Assembly (NCBI GenBank): GCA_002440125.1
Contig: DJRQ01000033.1
Coordinates: 21,847 to 28,405, forward strand
Origin: Caryophanales bacterium UBA6356
GTDB taxonomy: Bacteria; Bacillota_I; Bacilli_A; RFN20; CAG-826
Length of the DNA: 6,559 bases
Direction: 5' to 3'
The position numbers and the translations under genes are program-made. The notes beneath the pieces are model-generated. The model searched no databases and was not told the DNA's origin. It worked only from the letters and a program-made list of their open reading frames with translations. Positions 5,484-6,559 of the stretch are shown piece by piece; the first letter of the stretch is position 1; each line of letters begins with the position of its first letter.

Positions 5484-6559
5484 ATGAAAAAAAGAATTCT
5501 TTGCTCCGTTTTAGCCTATACTTTCTTAGCTGGTTTATTGGTTGGTTGTGGGGATGCCAATGAGAAGGAGTCCTCTCTTGATAGGACGCCGCAAGAGCTC
5601 ACTTCCTCCTTGCTAGAGAAATACCGAAACGGCGTGCTCTCTTTCGAAGCGAATAGGAAAACGACTTATTCGACGAAAGTGGGGGATACTTCCATAACCG
5701 AAGAAGGCATTGTGAAGACGCTTCTAGGCAAAGAAAGCTACCATTTCTACGAAGAGACCCAAAAAGCCCTTGGCGAAGACTATCATGACGTCATTACCGA
5801 CACTACTTATTGGAAAGAAAGCGATGGGCAAGCCGTTCAATATGAGATTGATTGGCGCAATCAAGTGAATCGAATTACCCCGATTGGTGGCTCTTTTGAG
5901 TTTGAAGACCGTTTCTACAATCCTTTCTCGAAGGTGTCTTTTGGTGATTTCTCTTCTAACGACACCTTTGCTTATAGCATAAAAGACGAGGCGAAATTGG
6001 CTTCTTTCTTCGCTCCCATCGGTTTCTATAACGAAGACGTTTTGTCTTTCTCCTTCGTCGTTTTGAAAGACGAATCGCTCTCGATAACATGTATGGTTGA
6101 GGATCAAGATGGGGAGTATGTTGCTTCCATGAGTGGCACTTTGAAAGTGGTGGAATCCAAAGAAGAGCTCCCCATTCCAACACCTTACAAAACAGAAAGC
6201 TATCACAAGGATTTGCAAAGCGCGTACGATACCATGACCAAAGCGAAGAACTTCACCTTGACGAGAATCCGCTCAGCCGAAGGAAGAGACGATATTGAAG
6301 AAGAAAAGTCTGTTTCTCGCATTTCCACCACCTCCCCGAAAGCGGTCGCCATCAAAGAAAACGGTGTCACCAAAGGCGTTGCCACCTTCGGTGATGGAAG
6401 CGACTATAAGTACACCATCAAAGATGGCAAAGTCATTAAAGGCGATCCCGATTCGGTGAAGCTCCCTTTCTTTTTGTCCGTTCTTAAGGCAGAAGTCTTC
6501 GAGAAGATCGACGACACCCATTTCAAGGCAAGGACGCCTGAGCTTGCGAAGGAGATCGC
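5484..6559 (+). CDS. lipoprotein with probable repeated LolA/LppX-like domains (3' partial)
   Basis: The frame is open from ATG 5484 to the window edge, giving 358 complete codons and no stop, so the true protein is longer. The N-terminus is a lipoprotein signal: basic Lys-Lys-Arg at 2-4, a hydrophobic core at 5-20, and lipobox Leu-Val-Gly-Cys with the lipidated residue predicted at Cys22. The mature protein should be anchored on the outer face of the membrane. The remainder is hydrophilic and strand-rich. Two similar units seem present: a helix then strands at about 36-65 and again at 240-265 (Ala-Lys-Asn-Phe-Thr-Leu-Thr), each followed later by an Asp-Thr-containing strand and helix (about 153-178 and 338-358). 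This pattern recalls LolA/LppX-type ligand-binding lipoproteins, but the likeness is structural guesswork and no catalytic motif is seen. A good promoter precedes it. The ribosome site is atypical: only a G-run at 5470-5474, with no AGGAG. It is probably an independent transcription unit. Confidence 0.9.
   Translation, partial: MKKRILCSVLAYTFLAGLLVGCGDANEKESSLDRTPQELTSSLLEKYRNGVLSFEANRKTTYSTKVGDTSITEEGIVKTLLGKESYHFYEETQKALGEDYHDVITDTTYWKESDGQAVQYEIDWRNQVNRITPIGGSFEFEDRFYNPFSKVSFGDFSSNDTFAYSIKDEAKLASFFAPIGFYNEDVLSFSFVVLKDESLSITCMVEDQDGEYVASMSGTLKVVESKEELPIPTPYKTESYHKDLQSAYDTMTKAKNFTLTRIRSAEGRDDIEEEKSVSRISTTSPKAVAIKENGVTKGVATFGDGSDYKYTIKDGKVIKGDPDSVKLPFFLSVLKAEVFEKIDDTHFKARTPELAKEI

Noticed and set aside
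5724..6218. 164-codon open frame on the - strand
   Set aside because: It lies wholly inside the lipoprotein gene, which has a promoter, lipoprotein signal and continuous frame. The antisense product is compositionally odd and has no recognisable motif.
1..6559. CRISPR array, tRNA/rRNA genes, insertion sequence or phage genes
   Set aside because: No regularly spaced repeats, no cloverleaf or rRNA-like stretches, no terminal inverted repeats and no transposase or integrase motifs were seen.

Overview
The window looks like part of a carbohydrate-utilisation region from a moderately low-GC, single-membrane bacterium, most likely a gut Bacillota (Bacilli/Erysipelotrichales-like). This assignment is an inference. 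It rests on AT-rich non-coding DNA, purine-rich Shine-Dalgarno sites, a YesL-like membrane protein and a lipobox lipoprotein. TGA is used as a stop in several genes and tryptophan is TGG, so the code is the standard bacterial one and not the Mycoplasma code.

Layout: all supported genes are on the + strand. A tightly packed first block (1-1965) holds the 3' end of an unrecognised gene, a multi-pass membrane protein resembling YesL/DUF624, and a soluble alpha/beta hydrolase of the acetylesterase type. They are joined by an ATGA overlap and a 14-bp overlap. After 85 bp with no clear terminator comes a GH35 beta-galactosidase (2051-3823). Two bases after it starts a YgjV-family membrane protein (3826-4395). 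A 146-bp gap precedes an SGNH/GDSL hydrolase (4542-5195). A 288-bp gap with terminator-like hairpins, a 10-bp direct repeat and the best promoter of the window then leads into a lipoprotein gene that starts at 5484 and runs off the right edge.

How the genes may work together: the GH35 enzyme and both esterase-type hydrolases lack signal peptides, so they should act in the cytoplasm. The simplest model is intracellular processing of an imported, acylated galactose-containing oligosaccharide, in which the esterases remove acyl groups and the galactosidase removes terminal galactose. The YesL-like and YgjV-like membrane proteins recur near sugar genes but have no firmly established role. No sugar transporter, regulator, tRNA, rRNA, CRISPR array, transposase or phage gene is visible. 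The lipoprotein appears to be a separate transcription unit. The most unusual points are the GH35 sequence around its nucleophile, the GH35-YgjV pairing and a probable internal duplication in the lipoprotein.
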